A DNA stretch of 64,000 nucleotides from Caulobacteraceae bacterium (lineage in GTDB: Bacteria; Pseudomonadota; Alphaproteobacteria; Caulobacterales; Caulobacteraceae), in contig JAIXZX010000004.1 of NCBI GenBank assembly GCA_027489335.1, positions 248,001 through 312,000 on the forward strand. Reading direction: 5' to 3'. The notes under the pieces are model-generated. The model searched no databases. It was not told where the DNA came from and worked only from the letters and a program-made list of their open reading frames with translations. The position numbers and the translations under genes are program-made. Shown here in pieces: positions 26,169 to 37,148 of this stretch. Each line of letters begins with the position of its first letter. Position 1 is the stretch's first letter.

Positions 26169-26198
26169 TTGACATAACCACATAAAGATATCTTTATG
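26169..26198 (+). promoter_or_regulatory. Promoter of the met operon (probable leaderless start)
   Basis: TTGACA at 26169-26174 is a perfect -35. A -10-like CTTTAT or TTTATG lies at 26192-26198 (17-18 base spacer). The transcript would start at about 26204-26205, the A of ATG 26205, and no ribosome-binding sequence is visible, so the mRNA may be leaderless. Confidence 0.5.
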
Positions 26199-26201
26199 TG
26201 G
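26178..26201. promoter_or_regulatory. 24-bp perfect palindrome, operator of the met operon
   Basis: Half-site CCACATAAAGAT followed by its exact reverse complement, so a 24-base perfect palindrome. It overlaps the spacer and -10 of the putative promoter and ends four bases before the ATG. ArsR/SahR-type regulators of methionine and S-adenosylhomocysteine metabolism recognise very similar ATAAAGATATCTTTAT-like sites, as I recall. Binding here would block transcription, so the first gene product is the likely ligand. Confidence 0.75.
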
Positions 26202-26204
26202 TCC

Positions 26205-27176
26205 ATGCCGATCTCCACGGTCCAGGTTGTTGATGTGCTGCGCGCGGCCGGCGAGCCGACGCGACTGCGCATCCTCGCCCTGCTGGCCCACGAGGAGCTG
26301 GCGGTGCTCGAGATCTGCCGCGTACTGGACCAGAGCCAGCCCCGGGTCTCCCGCCACCTCAAGCTGCTGGCCGAGGCGGGTCTCGTGGAGCGGTTTCCCG
26401 ATGGCGCCTGGGTCTTCTATCGTTTGGTCACCGGCGGTGAGTCCCGTCGGCTGGTGGACGAGGTCCTCGACCTGATCGAGCCGAGTGACAGCGTGCTCGC
26501 CCGCGACGCCGAGCGCCTGCGCAGCGTTCAGGCTGAGCGCGAGACCGAGGCCGGGGCCTATTTCGCTCGCAACGCCGCCCGCTGGGATGAGATCCGCGCC
26601 CTCTATGTGGCCGACGAGGCCGTCGAGGCGGCGATCCGCGACGCCGCAGGACCTGGCCCCTTCCGCCGGCTGGTGGATCTGGGCTCGGGCACCGGCCGTA
26701 TGCTGACCCTGCTGGGGCCGCAGGCGGAGCAGGCGCTCGGCCTCGATCTGTCGCAACAGATGCTCAACATCGCCCGCAGTCATGTGGGCAAGGCTGGGCT
26801 GGAACACTGCGAGCTGCGTCATGGCGACATCTTCGGCACCCGCCTGCCCGGCGAGAGCGCCGATCTGGTCGTGGTTCACCAGGTGCTCCACTACCTCAGC
26901 GAACCCGCCGCCGCTGTCCGCGAGGCCGCGCGCCTGGTTGAACCCGGCGGCCGTCTGCTGATCATCGACTTCGCGCCCCACGGGCTGGAGCATCTTCGCG
27001 ACGAACACCAGCACCGCCGCCTGGGCTTCTCCGACGCCGAAATGGAGCGCTGGCTCGAGGATGCGGGCCTCGGCCAAGTGAAGGCCAGCGCCCTGCCGCC
27101 GACCCAGGCCGCCGGCCTGACGATCAAGATCTGGAGCGCCGAGCGCGCGCCGCTCCGCAAGAGGACTGCCGCATGA
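26205..27176 (+). CDS. ArsR-family regulator fused to a SAM methyltransferase
   Basis: 323 aa. N-terminal winged helix (about residues 5-80: GEPTRLRILALLAHEELAVL and QSQPRVSRHLKLLAEAGLVE) is ArsR/SmtB-like but lacks the metal-binding CxC. From about residue 135 a class I methyltransferase domain starts with RLVDLGSGTGRMLTLL (SAM loop) and GLDLSQQMLNIAR, ending with HGLEHLRDEHQHRRLGF. Such fusions sit at the head of metF-metH operons in alphaproteobacteria. The fused domain plausibly senses SAM or SAH. The start is ATG 26205; ATG 26196 lies inside the palindrome. The stop overlaps the metF start (ATGA). Confidence 0.85.
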   Translation: MPISTVQVVDVLRAAGEPTRLRILALLAHEELAVLEICRVLDQSQPRVSRHLKLLAEAGLVERFPDGAWVFYRLVTGGESRRLVDEVLDLIEPSDSVLARDAERLRSVQAERETEAGAYFARNAARWDEIRALYVADEAVEAAIRDAAGPGPFRRLVDLGSGTGRMLTLLGPQAEQALGLDLSQQMLNIARSHVGKAGLEHCELRHGDIFGTRLPGESADLVVVHQVLHYLSEPAAAVREAARLVEPGGRLLIIDFAPHGLEHLRDEHQHRRLGFSDAEMERWLEDAGLGQVKASALPPTQAAGLTIKIWSAERAPLRKRTAA

Positions 27177-28108
27177 CCTTTGTTCCCCCCAACGCTCTGG
27201 GCCCCGTCGCCCGGGCCGGCGCCGGCGTAGGCCCGCGTCCTTCGGTCTCCTTTGAGTTCTCGCCGCCCAAGGGGCCCAAGAGCGAGGCGAGTCTCTGGGA
27301 AGCGATCCGCCGGCTTGAGCCGCTGAACCCTACTTTCGTCTCGGTGACCTATGGCGCCGGCGGCTCCACCCGAGACCGCACCCACCGCACGGTGGTGCGG
27401 ATGCTCAAGGAGACGACGCTCAAGCCCGCCGCCCACCTGACCTGTGTGGAGGCCAGCCGTGGGGAGGTGGACGAGGTCATCCGCGACTATTGGGAGGCGG
27501 GCATTCGCCACATCGTCGCCCTGCGCGGTGATCCCCCAGGCTCCCTCGGCGGCGCCTATACGCCGCGGGCCGATGGCTATCAGAACGCCACCGAACTCAC
27601 CGCCGGCATCCGCGCCATCGCGCCCTTCGATGTCAGCGTCGGCCTCTACCCCCAGATCCACCCCGAAAGCCCCTCGGTGGACCACGATATCGACGTCTTG
27701 AAGGCCAAGATCGACGCCGGCGCCACCCGGGCGATCACCAACTTCTTCTTCGATATCGACGGCTATCTGCGGTTCATCGACAAGATCCGGAAGGCCGGCG
27801 TCACCATCCCGATCCTGCCCGGCATCATGCCGGTCTCCAGCTTCGAGGGCCTGTCGACCATGTCCCAGCGGATCGGGGTGACGATCCCTGACTGGCTCTT
27901 CAACCTGTTCGAGGGCCTCGATCAGGACCCGGAAACCCGCAAGCTGGTCGCCGCCTCCGTGGCCACCGAAATGTGCGCCAGGCTGTCTGAGGAAGGCTTC
28001 TCCGACTTCCACTTCTACACCCTCAACCGCGCCGACCTCGTCTACGCCATCTGCCGGGTGCTCGGCGTGCGCGAGGCGGCGCCTGCGCCCACGGAAGCCG
28101 CCGCATGA
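27173..28108 (+). CDS. metF: 5,10-Methylenetetrahydrofolate reductase
   Basis: 311 aa, FAD-dependent TIM barrel of the E. coli MetF size. It reduces 5,10-methylene-THF to 5-methyl-THF, the methyl donor for MetH. Conserved SFEFSPPKGPKSEASLW (with the catalytic glutamate), SVTYGAGGSTRDRT, RGDPPG and FFFDIDGYLRFIDKIRKAG are present. The ATG overlaps the previous TGA by four bases, and its own TGA overlaps the beta-lactamase start in the same way, so the four genes are translationally linked. Confidence 0.96.
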   Translation: MTFVPPNALGPVARAGAGVGPRPSVSFEFSPPKGPKSEASLWEAIRRLEPLNPTFVSVTYGAGGSTRDRTHRTVVRMLKETTLKPAAHLTCVEASRGEVDEVIRDYWEAGIRHIVALRGDPPGSLGGAYTPRADGYQNATELTAGIRAIAPFDVSVGLYPQIHPESPSVDHDIDVLKAKIDAGATRAITNFFFDIDGYLRFIDKIRKAGVTIPILPGIMPVSSFEGLSTMSQRIGVTIPDWLFNLFEGLDQDPETRKLVAASVATEMCARLSEEGFSDFHFYTLNRADLVYAICRVLGVREAAPAPTEAAA

Positions 28109-28974
28109 ACCTGAAAAGCCTCATTCTCGGCGCCGCAGGCGCCCTCATGGTCGCCGGCGGCGCCCAGGCCCAGATGCCCCCCGGCTGGAGCGCGCCGGGC
28201 GAGCCCCTGCAGATCGCCGACAATCTCTACTATGTGGGGACGCAGACCATCGCGGTCTTCCTGATCACCACGCCGGAGGGCCACATCCTGGTGGACGGCG
28301 CCATGCCCACCAGCGCGCCCCTGATCCTGGCCGCGATCCGCGAGGTCGGCTTCGATCCGGCCGACGTGAAGGTGATCCTCAACACCCACGCTCATTTCGA
28401 TCATACGGGCGGTCTGGCTGATCTGAAGGCCGTCACCGGCGCGACCCTGGCCGCCAGCGCGGGCGATCGCGGGGCGCTGGAAAGCGGGACCTATGTGGGC
28501 TCGGAGGAGGTCGAGAGCTTCGCCTTCAAGCCCGTGGCGGTGGACCGGGTCCTTGAGGACGGCGACACGGTCGAGCTGGGTGGGATGACGCTTACGGCCC
28601 ACCTTACGCCTGGGCACTCGCCGGGCTGCACCACCTGGACCTTCCCCCTGGTGGTGGACGGCCAGACCCGCCAGGCGATGATCTATTGCTCCACCTCTGT
28701 GGCCGCCAACCGCCTGGTCTCGGCCGACAAGGGACCTCAGTATCCTGGCATTGTCGCCGACTACGAACAGACCTTCGCTCGGCTGAAGAGCATGAGCGCC
28801 GATGTCTTCCTGGCGCCGCACGCCGAACAGTTCGGTCTGGCGACAAAGCGGGCCGCCATGACCGAGGGCGCCGCCAATCCCTTCGTCGATCCCACGGAAC
28901 TGCAGAAGGTCGTCGCCGCGAGCGAGGCCGCCTTCCGCGCAGCGCTGGCCAAACAGCAGGAAGCCGCCCAATGA
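28105..28974 (+). CDS. Subclass B3 metallo-beta-lactamase
   Basis: 289 aa with a signal peptide (cut after AQA, about residue 22), so periplasmic. Zinc ligands of the B3 pattern: H95-A-H97-F-D99-H100 (HxHxDH), H171 in TPGHSPG and H239 in PHAEQFGL; the B1/B2 cysteine is absent. The family hydrolyses beta-lactams including carbapenems; in some environmental species activity is weak. The Caulobacter CAU-1 enzyme belongs to the same subclass. Its start overlaps the metF stop and its stop overlaps the metH start, both as ATGA, so it is embedded in the methionine operon. Whether it acts on antibiotics or a metabolite is not decided by the sequence. Confidence 0.9.
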   Translation: MNLKSLILGAAGALMVAGGAQAQMPPGWSAPGEPLQIADNLYYVGTQTIAVFLITTPEGHILVDGAMPTSAPLILAAIREVGFDPADVKVILNTHAHFDHTGGLADLKAVTGATLAASAGDRGALESGTYVGSEEVESFAFKPVAVDRVLEDGDTVELGGMTLTAHLTPGHSPGCTTWTFPLVVDGQTRQAMIYCSTSVAANRLVSADKGPQYPGIVADYEQTFARLKSMSADVFLAPHAEQFGLATKRAAMTEGAANPFVDPTELQKVVAASEAAFRAALAKQQEAAQ

Positions 28975-30047
28975 GCCACGTCCATCCCGGCCGCGCCGCG
29001 CGTATCGCAGCGCTGAAGGCCGCCGCCAAAGAGCGCATCCTGATCCTCGACGGCGCCTGGGGCGTGATGATCCAGAAGCGCAAGCTGGACGAGGCCGACT
29101 ATCGCGGGGATCGGTTCAAGAACCATCCCGTCGACATGAAGGGCAATAACGACATCCTCTGCCTGACCCGGCCCGACATCATCGCCGAGCTGCACGAGGC
29201 CTATTACGCCGCCGGCGCCGACATCTCGGAGACCAACACCTTTTCCGCCACGACGATCGCCCAGGCCGACTATGAGGCGGGCGAGGCGGTCTATGACATC
29301 AACTTCCACGGCGCGCAGATCGCCCGCGAGGTGGCCGACCGCTGGACGGCGAAGGAGCCGGACAAGCCGCGCTTCGTGGCCGGCTCGGTGGGGCCGCTCA
29401 ACCGCATGCTGTCCATGTCCTCCGACGTGAACGATCCCGGCGCGCGCACCGTCACCTTCGACCAGGTCTATGACGCCTATCGCCAGCAGATGATCGCCCT
29501 GCACGACGGGGGGGTGGACCTGTTCCTGATCGAGACCATCACCGACACGCTGAACTGCAAGGCGGCCATCAAGGCGATCCTCGATCTGGAAGACGAGGGC
29601 TATGAGCCCCTGCCGATCTGGATCTCCGGCACCATCACCGACCGCTCGGGCCGCACCCTGTCGGGTCAGACGGTGGAGGCCTTCTGGAACTCGGTGCGCC
29701 ACGCCAAACCCTTCGCCATCGGCCTCAACTGCGCGCTGGGCGCCGATCTGATGCGGCCGCACATCGCCGAGCTGGCGCGGATCGCCGACACGCTCGTCTC
29801 TGCCTATCCCAACGCCGGCCTGCCGAACGCCATGGGCGAGTACGACGAGAGCCCCGACCAGACCGGCCACCAGCTGCACGAATGGGCCAAGAGCGGTCTG
29901 GTCAACATCCTCGGCGGCTGCTGCGGCACCACGCCCGACCACATTCGCCATGTGGCCGACGAGGTCCGCGGCATGACCCCGCGCCAGCCGCCCGAGCGCG
30001 CCACCGCCCTGCGCCTGGCCGGACTGGAGCCGTTCGAGCTGGCCTGA
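28971..30047 (+). CDS. metH: Methionine synthase part 1: homocysteine-binding module
   Basis: 358 aa from ATG 28971. This is only the N-terminal homocysteine S-methyltransferase barrel of Met[23 protein letters not shown], and zinc ligands C in [12 protein letters not shown] and the pair in [15 protein letters not shown]. coli MetH is a single 1227-residue chain; here the rest is in a separate downstream gene, and the two together total 1239. The split falls at the boundary between module 1 and the folate module. It must work with part 2 to methylate homocysteine. Confidence 0.94.
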   Translation: MSHVHPGRAARIAALKAAAKERILILDGAWGVMIQKRKLDEADYRGDRFKNHPVDMKGNNDILCLTRPDIIAELHEAYYAAGADISETNTFSATTIAQADYEAGEAVYDINFHGAQIAREVADRWTAKEPDKPRFVAGSVGPLNRMLSMSSDVNDPGARTVTFDQVYDAYRQQMIALHDGGVDLFLIETITDTLNCKAAIKAILDLEDEGYEPLPIWISGTITDRSGRTLSGQTVEAFWNSVRHAKPFAIGLNCALGADLMRPHIAELARIADTLVSAYPNAGLPNAMGEYDESPDQTGHQLHEWAKSGLVNILGGCCGTTPDHIRHVADEVRGMTPRQPPERATALRLAGLEPFELA

Positions 30048-30058
30048 ACCCTTGGCTT

Positions 30059-30083
30059 GCCCTTCGCCATGCGGGAGAAGGGC
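30059..30083 (+). repeat. Hairpin between the two metH parts
   Basis: GCCCTTC (30059-30065) and GAAGGGC (30077-30083) with loop GCCATGCGGGA, in the 96-base gap between the metH genes. Its sequence resembles short REP-like palindromes scattered in such genomes. It may stabilise the upstream mRNA or reduce read-through. Confidence 0.45.
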
Positions 30084-30143
30084 GGCTGAAGACCCTATGA
30101 CGCTGCGCCCTTTGGCAGCGGCGCGACCGTCTATCGGAGCCCC

Positions 30144-32789
<2,646 letters not shown>

Positions 32790-32806
32790 ACGGCTGAGAG
32801 ACCCAG

Positions 32807-33112
32807 ATGGCGGACATTGACGACAAGACGGCGGCCGAGGCTTTCCGGCGACTGGTCAGCCATCTGCAGATGCGGGACGACGCCCAGAATGTCGACCTGA
32901 TGGGCCTGGCGGGGTTCTGCCGCAACTGCCTGGCCGACTGGGTGAGCGAGGCCTCCGACGGCGCCCTTGATCGAAAGGCCGCCCGCGAAGCCGTCTACGG
33001 CATGCCCTATGGGGCCTGGAAGGCTAGCCAGCCGGAGGCCACCCCTGACCAGCTGGCGCGCATGGACACCAGTCTGGCGCTCAACGAGAAGCTGCGGTCC
33101 CAGGCCGGCTGA
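32807..33112 (+). CDS. DUF1244 family protein
   Basis: 101 aa. LMGLAGFCRNCLADWV is the family signature, with two cysteines three residues apart that might bind metal. Function unknown. It starts 17 bases after metH part 2 and probably belongs to the same transcript. Confidence 0.85.
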   Translation: MADIDDKTAAEAFRRLVSHLQMRDDAQNVDLMGLAGFCRNCLADWVSEASDGALDRKAAREAVYGMPYGAWKASQPEATPDQLARMDTSLALNEKLRSQAG

Positions 33113-33217
33113 AGATCCACGCGGGCCATCGGGCTCGCCACGACCTTGGCCTTCAGGCGTTGAACCTCATGGAATGCCCGGTCGTAGAGGCGGCGGGCGC
33201 TGTGACGGAGGTTCGAC

Positions 33218-33661
33218 TTGCCACCCATTACCCACACCGCGGCCGTGGCCGCCGCCCTGGTCGGTCTGGCCGCCTGCTCGACGGAGCGGGCGGCTGACGC
33301 CGATCCCTATGCGGGCCTCAGCGAAGCGGTTCGCGACTGGCGCCAGGACCTCGTGGCCTCGCCCGGCTGCCCTGCGCCTGCGCCCGAGGCGGGCGTGGAA
33401 GGCCCTGGCGCCCGGGACGGCTGCCGCAGCTTCGCCGAGACCTGCAAGGTGGAGGCGCCGCTTACCGAGGCCGAACGCGCCGAGGGCGTACAGGCCAAGG
33501 CCCTCACCGGTCTGCGGTGGGAGGCGTGGGACCCGGCGACCTCGGAGTTCCGCAACGCCTCGGCGGCCGCCTACTTCACCCGCAGCGGGGAGACCTGGAC
33601 CCGCACCGAGGCGCCGCCGGTCAATCTCAGCACTTGCCAGCCCTTCGCCGCGGCGGACTGA
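33218..33661 (+). CDS. Small lipoprotein, unknown function
   Basis: 147 aa. Start TTG 33218 is supported by GGAGG at 33207-33211 and by an in-frame TGA at 33203. A lipobox VGLAAC at about residue 20 indicates lipid attachment, although the N-terminus lacks the usual lysine or arginine. The mature part has four further cysteines (SPGCP, DGCR, ETCK, STCQ), which could form two disulfides. No family recognised. Confidence 0.6.
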   Translation: MPPITHTAAVAAALVGLAACSTERAADADPYAGLSEAVRDWRQDLVASPGCPAPAPEAGVEGPGARDGCRSFAETCKVEAPLTEAERAEGVQAKALTGLRWEAWDPATSEFRNASAAAYFTRSGETWTRTEAPPVNLSTCQPFAAAD

Positions 33662-33695
33662 ACAGAAAAGGGGCGGCGCCTTGCGGCGCCGCCCC
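33661..33695 (-). terminator. Terminator of TonB-dependent receptor 1
   Basis: Stem GGGGCGGCGCC/GGCGCCGCCCC (33670-33680 and 33685-33695), loop TTGC. Read on the minus strand it follows the receptor stop and is followed by TTTTCTGTT. It can also end the opposite lipoprotein gene. Confidence 0.88.
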
Positions 33696-33721
33696 CGATC
33701 CGTCGTCCGTGAGATCTGCGC

Positions 33722-36613
33722 TTAGAAGCGCTTGGTCACGTTCACCTTGAAGTGGCGGCCGTAAGGGTTGGCCGTGAAGGGGTCGTAGGACAGGTCCAGC
33801 CGGGCGAACGGCGGGTCCTGGTCGAACATGTTGATCACCGAAGCGCTGACCGTGGTGTCCCAGGGCAGGAAGACCCGATAGGCCAGGTCAGTGGTCACGA
33901 AGGCGTCGATCTTCTGGCCCGACTGGTTGGTGGCGAAGGTCGCCGAACCGGCCCGGGTGTCGATCATGTTGTCCACGTAGCGGATGGTGGCCCGCACATT
34001 GTGGATGTCGCGGTTGTACTCGGCGAAGAAGGTGCCCTTCCACTGCGGCTGCGAGCCGTAGCCGAGGTAGTCCATGGTGCCGACATAGTCGGTGGCCTCA
34101 GCCACGGCCACGCCTTCGATGGTGTTGGCGTCGACCTGGTACTCGATCACATAGGTCAGGTCCGCGCCGAAGGTCATGTCGCCGCCGACAACGTCCCGAG
34201 CCCGGTAGGAGGCCGAGAAGTCGAGACCGCTGGTCTTCACGTCCGGGCCGTTCACGAAGTTGATACGGACGCGGTTGATCGCGGTGGCGCCGCAGGCCCC
34301 GGTGAAGGAGACCCGCGAGAGCAGCGGGGCGAAGGCCGGGTTGGCGCAGTTGTTCGGCCCGGTGGCCCCGTTCGGGAACAGAGCGTTGACGATGTCGGAG
34401 CCGGATTCGTTGTCGATCGGACCTTCGAAGTCGAAGCTCCAGTAGTCGACCGAGGCGCGGAAGTCGCCGAAGTCGAACAGGGCGCCCAGATTCAGCGTGA
34501 TCGCCTCTTCCGGAGCCAGGTTCGGGTTGCCGAAGGTGTCATAGGCCCGGTAGCCGCCCGCCGCGGTGGTGTAGGCGAGGTTGGTGGTCGAGGCCGGGCT
34601 GATCTGGGTGGTCGGCGGCGCGCGGAAGGTCGAACCCGCCGAAGCGCGGAACGCCAGCCAGTCGGTCGCCTGATAGCGCAGGGCGATCTTCGGGTTGGTG
34701 GTCGAGCCGACATTGCCGCCGTAGTCCTCGTAACGCACGGCGAGCGTGGCGTTCAGGCTGTCGGTGATCGGCACGGCCATTTCGCCGAAGAACGAGAGGA
34801 CCGACTGGTCGAGGTCGTAGTCGGGCAGGGCGCCGAAGAAGGTGAAGGGCCCGTTCTGCGCCACGCAGGTGGCCGCGGGATTGACCGAGGAGTCAGCGCA
34901 GGGGTTCACCGCGATATTGGTGAAGTCGCTGTTCTGACGCTCCAGGCCCGACCAGCGGTACTGCGTGCCGGCGGCCCAGCCGATCTGACCAGCGCCGAAG
35001 TCGATGGGCAGTTCGCCGTTGAACACCAGGTCGGCGGTGTAGAGCTGCGAGCGGATGTCGTAGGCGTATTCCTCGAAGATGTAGTCGAGGACTTCACGGC
35101 TGTTGGCCGTGCCGGCGACGAAGTTCGGGTTGGTGCGGCCGTCGACCGCATTGCCCGCGGTGCCCGACGAGAAGGGGTTGAACCAGAGGCAGCCGTTGGC
35201 GCCGGGCGTCGTGCCGGTGCAGCCCGCGCCGCCCAGACCGCGCAGGGCCTGCTGCAGGCGACCCACCAGGATGTCCGGGGTGGCGATGCTGCTCCAGTTG
35301 TCCATGTAGGTCATGGACGCATCCCAGCCGATGCCGCCGCCGAACTCGAACTCGCCCGTCAGGCCGGCCGAGACGCGATAGGCGTCGAAGCGACGCTTGT
35401 CTTCCTTGCCGCCGCCGCCGAACAGGTCGTTGCCGTCGACGCCGATCGGACGCCAGGCCACCGAGGTGAACAGGCCCGCGGTCGCCGCCGAGGCCGGGAT
35501 CTGGCCGGGGTTGGTGGCCAGCAGGGCCTGCAGGCCCGGGTTGTTGGCGGGGATGAAGTAGCCGTTGCCCTGGATCTTGGTCGACAGCGCCGAGGAAGGG
35601 AAGTTGTTCGGCGGGTAGGAGGGCGAGGAGTTCTCGGCCGACACGTCGTGGCCGGCATAGAGGATCTCGGCGTGGAAGGTGGTCGTGTCGGTGACGTCGA
35701 AGTTGAACTCGCCGTACAGCTGCCAGTAGTCCTCTTCCTCAACCAGATTGTTGAAGCCGATGTACTGGAACTGGCAGAGCGTGCCGGTCTGGGGACCCGA
35801 GATCACATTACAGGCGGGGTCAACTACGGGGCTGGTGTAGGTGAAGCCGCCGTTGGCGCTCGACAGATAGAGGCCCGGGTTGCCGAAGGAGGACCAGCCC
35901 CCCTGCGGGTTCTCGGCGAAGGAGCGGACCGCGAAGTCCCGCTCGACCGTGGGCAGTTCCGAACGGTGGCGATAGCCGCCGCTCAGCAGCAGGCTCGAGC
36001 GGTCGTTGGTGAAGCCGTAGGTCAGGCTGGCGTTGTAGTCGCCGTCCGAGCCGTCGACATAGGTGTAGCCGCCCTGCAGCTCGACGCCGCTGAAGTTCTT
36101 GCGGGTGATGAAGTTGATAACCCCGCCGATGGCGTCGGAGCCGTAGGTGGCGGCCGCGCCATCCTTCAGCACTTCGACCCGGCCAATGGCCGACTGCGGC
36201 AGCAGGTTGGTGTCGACGAAGATCGAGCCCGGCGAGGTCGCCATGCGGCGGCCGTTGAACAGCACCAGGGTCCGCTCTGCGCCCAGGCCGCGGAGGTTGG
36301 CGCTGCCGACGCCCGTGGTCTGACCGGCGCCGAACTGGTTGGATTCACCCACCGCGCCCTGCACGGCCGGGATCGACTTGATCAGGTCCACCGTCGATGG
36401 CGAACCCTGCTTCTGGAGTTCATCGGCGCCGATGACGTTCACCGGCAGGGCGGCGTCCTCGGGCGTGCCGGCGATGAAGGAGCCGGTGACGACGACTTCT
36501 TCCACCAGGGCGGGCGCGTCTGCGCCCGAAGTCTGGGCCGAGGCGGTACCGGCCGACAGGGCCGTGGCGACGGCGAGGACCGAAGCGGTCACCAGATAAT
36601 GCGAGCTTCTCAT
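33722..36613 (-). CDS. TonB-dependent receptor 1
   Basis: 963 aa outer-membrane channel. Signal peptide to about residue 26 (TASA), then a TonB-box-like VEEVVVTGSFIAG, the plug (INVIGADELQKQG; RTLVLFNGRRM; RVEVLKDGAAATYGSDAIGGVINFI), and a 22-strand barrel ending in aromatic F (VNVTKRF). It imports a large ligand such as a siderophore, oligosaccharide or B12 using TonB energy; the ligand is not identified. It is a paralog of the receptor encoded 535 bp away, with matching plug motifs and even the same MRSS N-terminus and start region GGGGAAACG. ATG 36613 is preceded by this sequence. Confidence 0.95.
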   Translation of the reverse strand: MRSSHYLVTASVLAVATALSAGTASAQTSGADAPALVEEVVVTGSFIAGTPEDAALPVNVIGADELQKQGSPSTVDLIKSIPAVQGAVGESNQFGAGQTTGVGSANLRGLGAERTLVLFNGRRMATSPGSIFVDTNLLPQSAIGRVEVLKDGAAATYGSDAIGGVINFITRKNFSGVELQGGYTYVDGSDGDYNASLTYGFTNDRSSLLLSGGYRHRSELPTVERDFAVRSFAENPQGGWSSFGNPGLYLSSANGGFTYTSPVVDPACNVISGPQTGTLCQFQYIGFNNLVEEEDYWQLYGEFNFDVTDTTTFHAEILYAGHDVSAENSSPSYPPNNFPSSALSTKIQGNGYFIPANNPGLQALLATNPGQIPASAATAGLFTSVAWRPIGVDGNDLFGGGGKEDKRRFDAYRVSAGLTGEFEFGGGIGWDASMTYMDNWSSIATPDILVGRLQQALRGLGGAGCTGTTPGANGCLWFNPFSSGTAGNAVDGRTNPNFVAGTANSREVLDYIFEEYAYDIRSQLYTADLVFNGELPIDFGAGQIGWAAGTQYRWSGLERQNSDFTNIAVNPCADSSVNPAATCVAQNGPFTFFGALPDYDLDQSVLSFFGEMAVPITDSLNATLAVRYEDYGGNVGSTTNPKIALRYQATDWLAFRASAGSTFRAPPTTQISPASTTNLAYTTAAGGYRAYDTFGNPNLAPEEAITLNLGALFDFGDFRASVDYWSFDFEGPIDNESGSDIVNALFPNGATGPNNCANPAFAPLLSRVSFTGACGATAINRVRINFVNGPDVKTSGLDFSASYRARDVVGGDMTFGADLTYVIEYQVDANTIEGVAVAEATDYVGTMDYLGYGSQPQWKGTFFAEYNRDIHNVRATIRYVDNMIDTRAGSATFATNQSGQKIDAFVTTDLAYRVFLPWDTTVSASVINMFDQDPPFARLDLSYDPFTANPYGRHFKVNVTKRF

Positions 36614-37148
36614 GCGTTTCCCCGTTTTGCTTAATTAATAGGCATTGCGATCAAATCTGGCCGCGAGGGGGCTTAGTGGCGGACTTGAGAGGCAGAAATC
36701 AAGGTTCTTCGTACGCCACGAAAGAAACGGCGGGCTCAGAAAAAGTCGAGAGTGACAAAAAGTGGTGCGAAATCGTGTATAAAAAACGACGGTTGGTCAA
36801 AGATGGCCTTTGCGTCGATCAAGGCGGCGAAAAATGCGCAAAAAAATCAGTGGCCCATAATCTTACTGACCGTCAAAATAACGCTCGACGCTAAACTGTC
36901 GCAAAGGGGCCACACCCCGGCAGAATTTCACTGGAGGCTTCAGTTCGGGAGCTTTCGGCCGTCGTGGCGCTCAGCCTGAGGACATACCGCGCCGTATAGG
37001 ACTGATCGATTCCGAGATTTGGAAAGGGACCACGGCACGGTGAAGGCCAGAACCGGTGCAGGGGCTGGGTCGGTGAGTCGCCGGGTCGGCGACAAAAAAG
37101 GGGCGGCCCCGGGAGGCCGCCCCTTCAGTCGTTCTGAGGTATCTGGGA
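36614..37148. other. Intergenic region between the two receptor genes
   Basis: 535 bases. The right end carries the terminator of receptor 2; the left end is the leader of receptor 1, with a GGGGAAACG ribosome-binding stretch. The middle (about 36720-36900) is clearly AT-richer than the surroundings, with A-runs; short lysine-rich frames there look like chance. No clear -35/-10 pair, tRNA or sRNA was recognised. Promoter of receptor 1 must be here. Confidence 0.6.
37091..37123 (-). terminator. Terminator of TonB-dependent receptor 2
   Basis: Stem GGGGCGGCC (37100-37108)/GGCCGCCCC (37115-37123), 6-base loop, 26 bases past the receptor stop. On the minus strand the stem is followed by TTTTTTGTC. 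Confidence 0.9.

Noticed and set aside
29000..30143. Cobalamin or SAM riboswitch near the metH genes
   Set aside because: The gaps are too short and contain no recognisable conserved riboswitch boxes; control more likely acts at the palindrome at 26178.
33752..36634. 960-codon plus-strand open frame opposite receptor 1, and a similar one at 37461-40091
   Set aside because: Mirror frames of the two receptors. They look alike only because the receptors are paralogs.
36676..36979. Two overlapping lysine-rich frames in the receptor intergenic region
   Set aside because: Their lysines come from A-runs in an AT-rich promoter region; codon use is unlike all other genes and no ribosome site is present.
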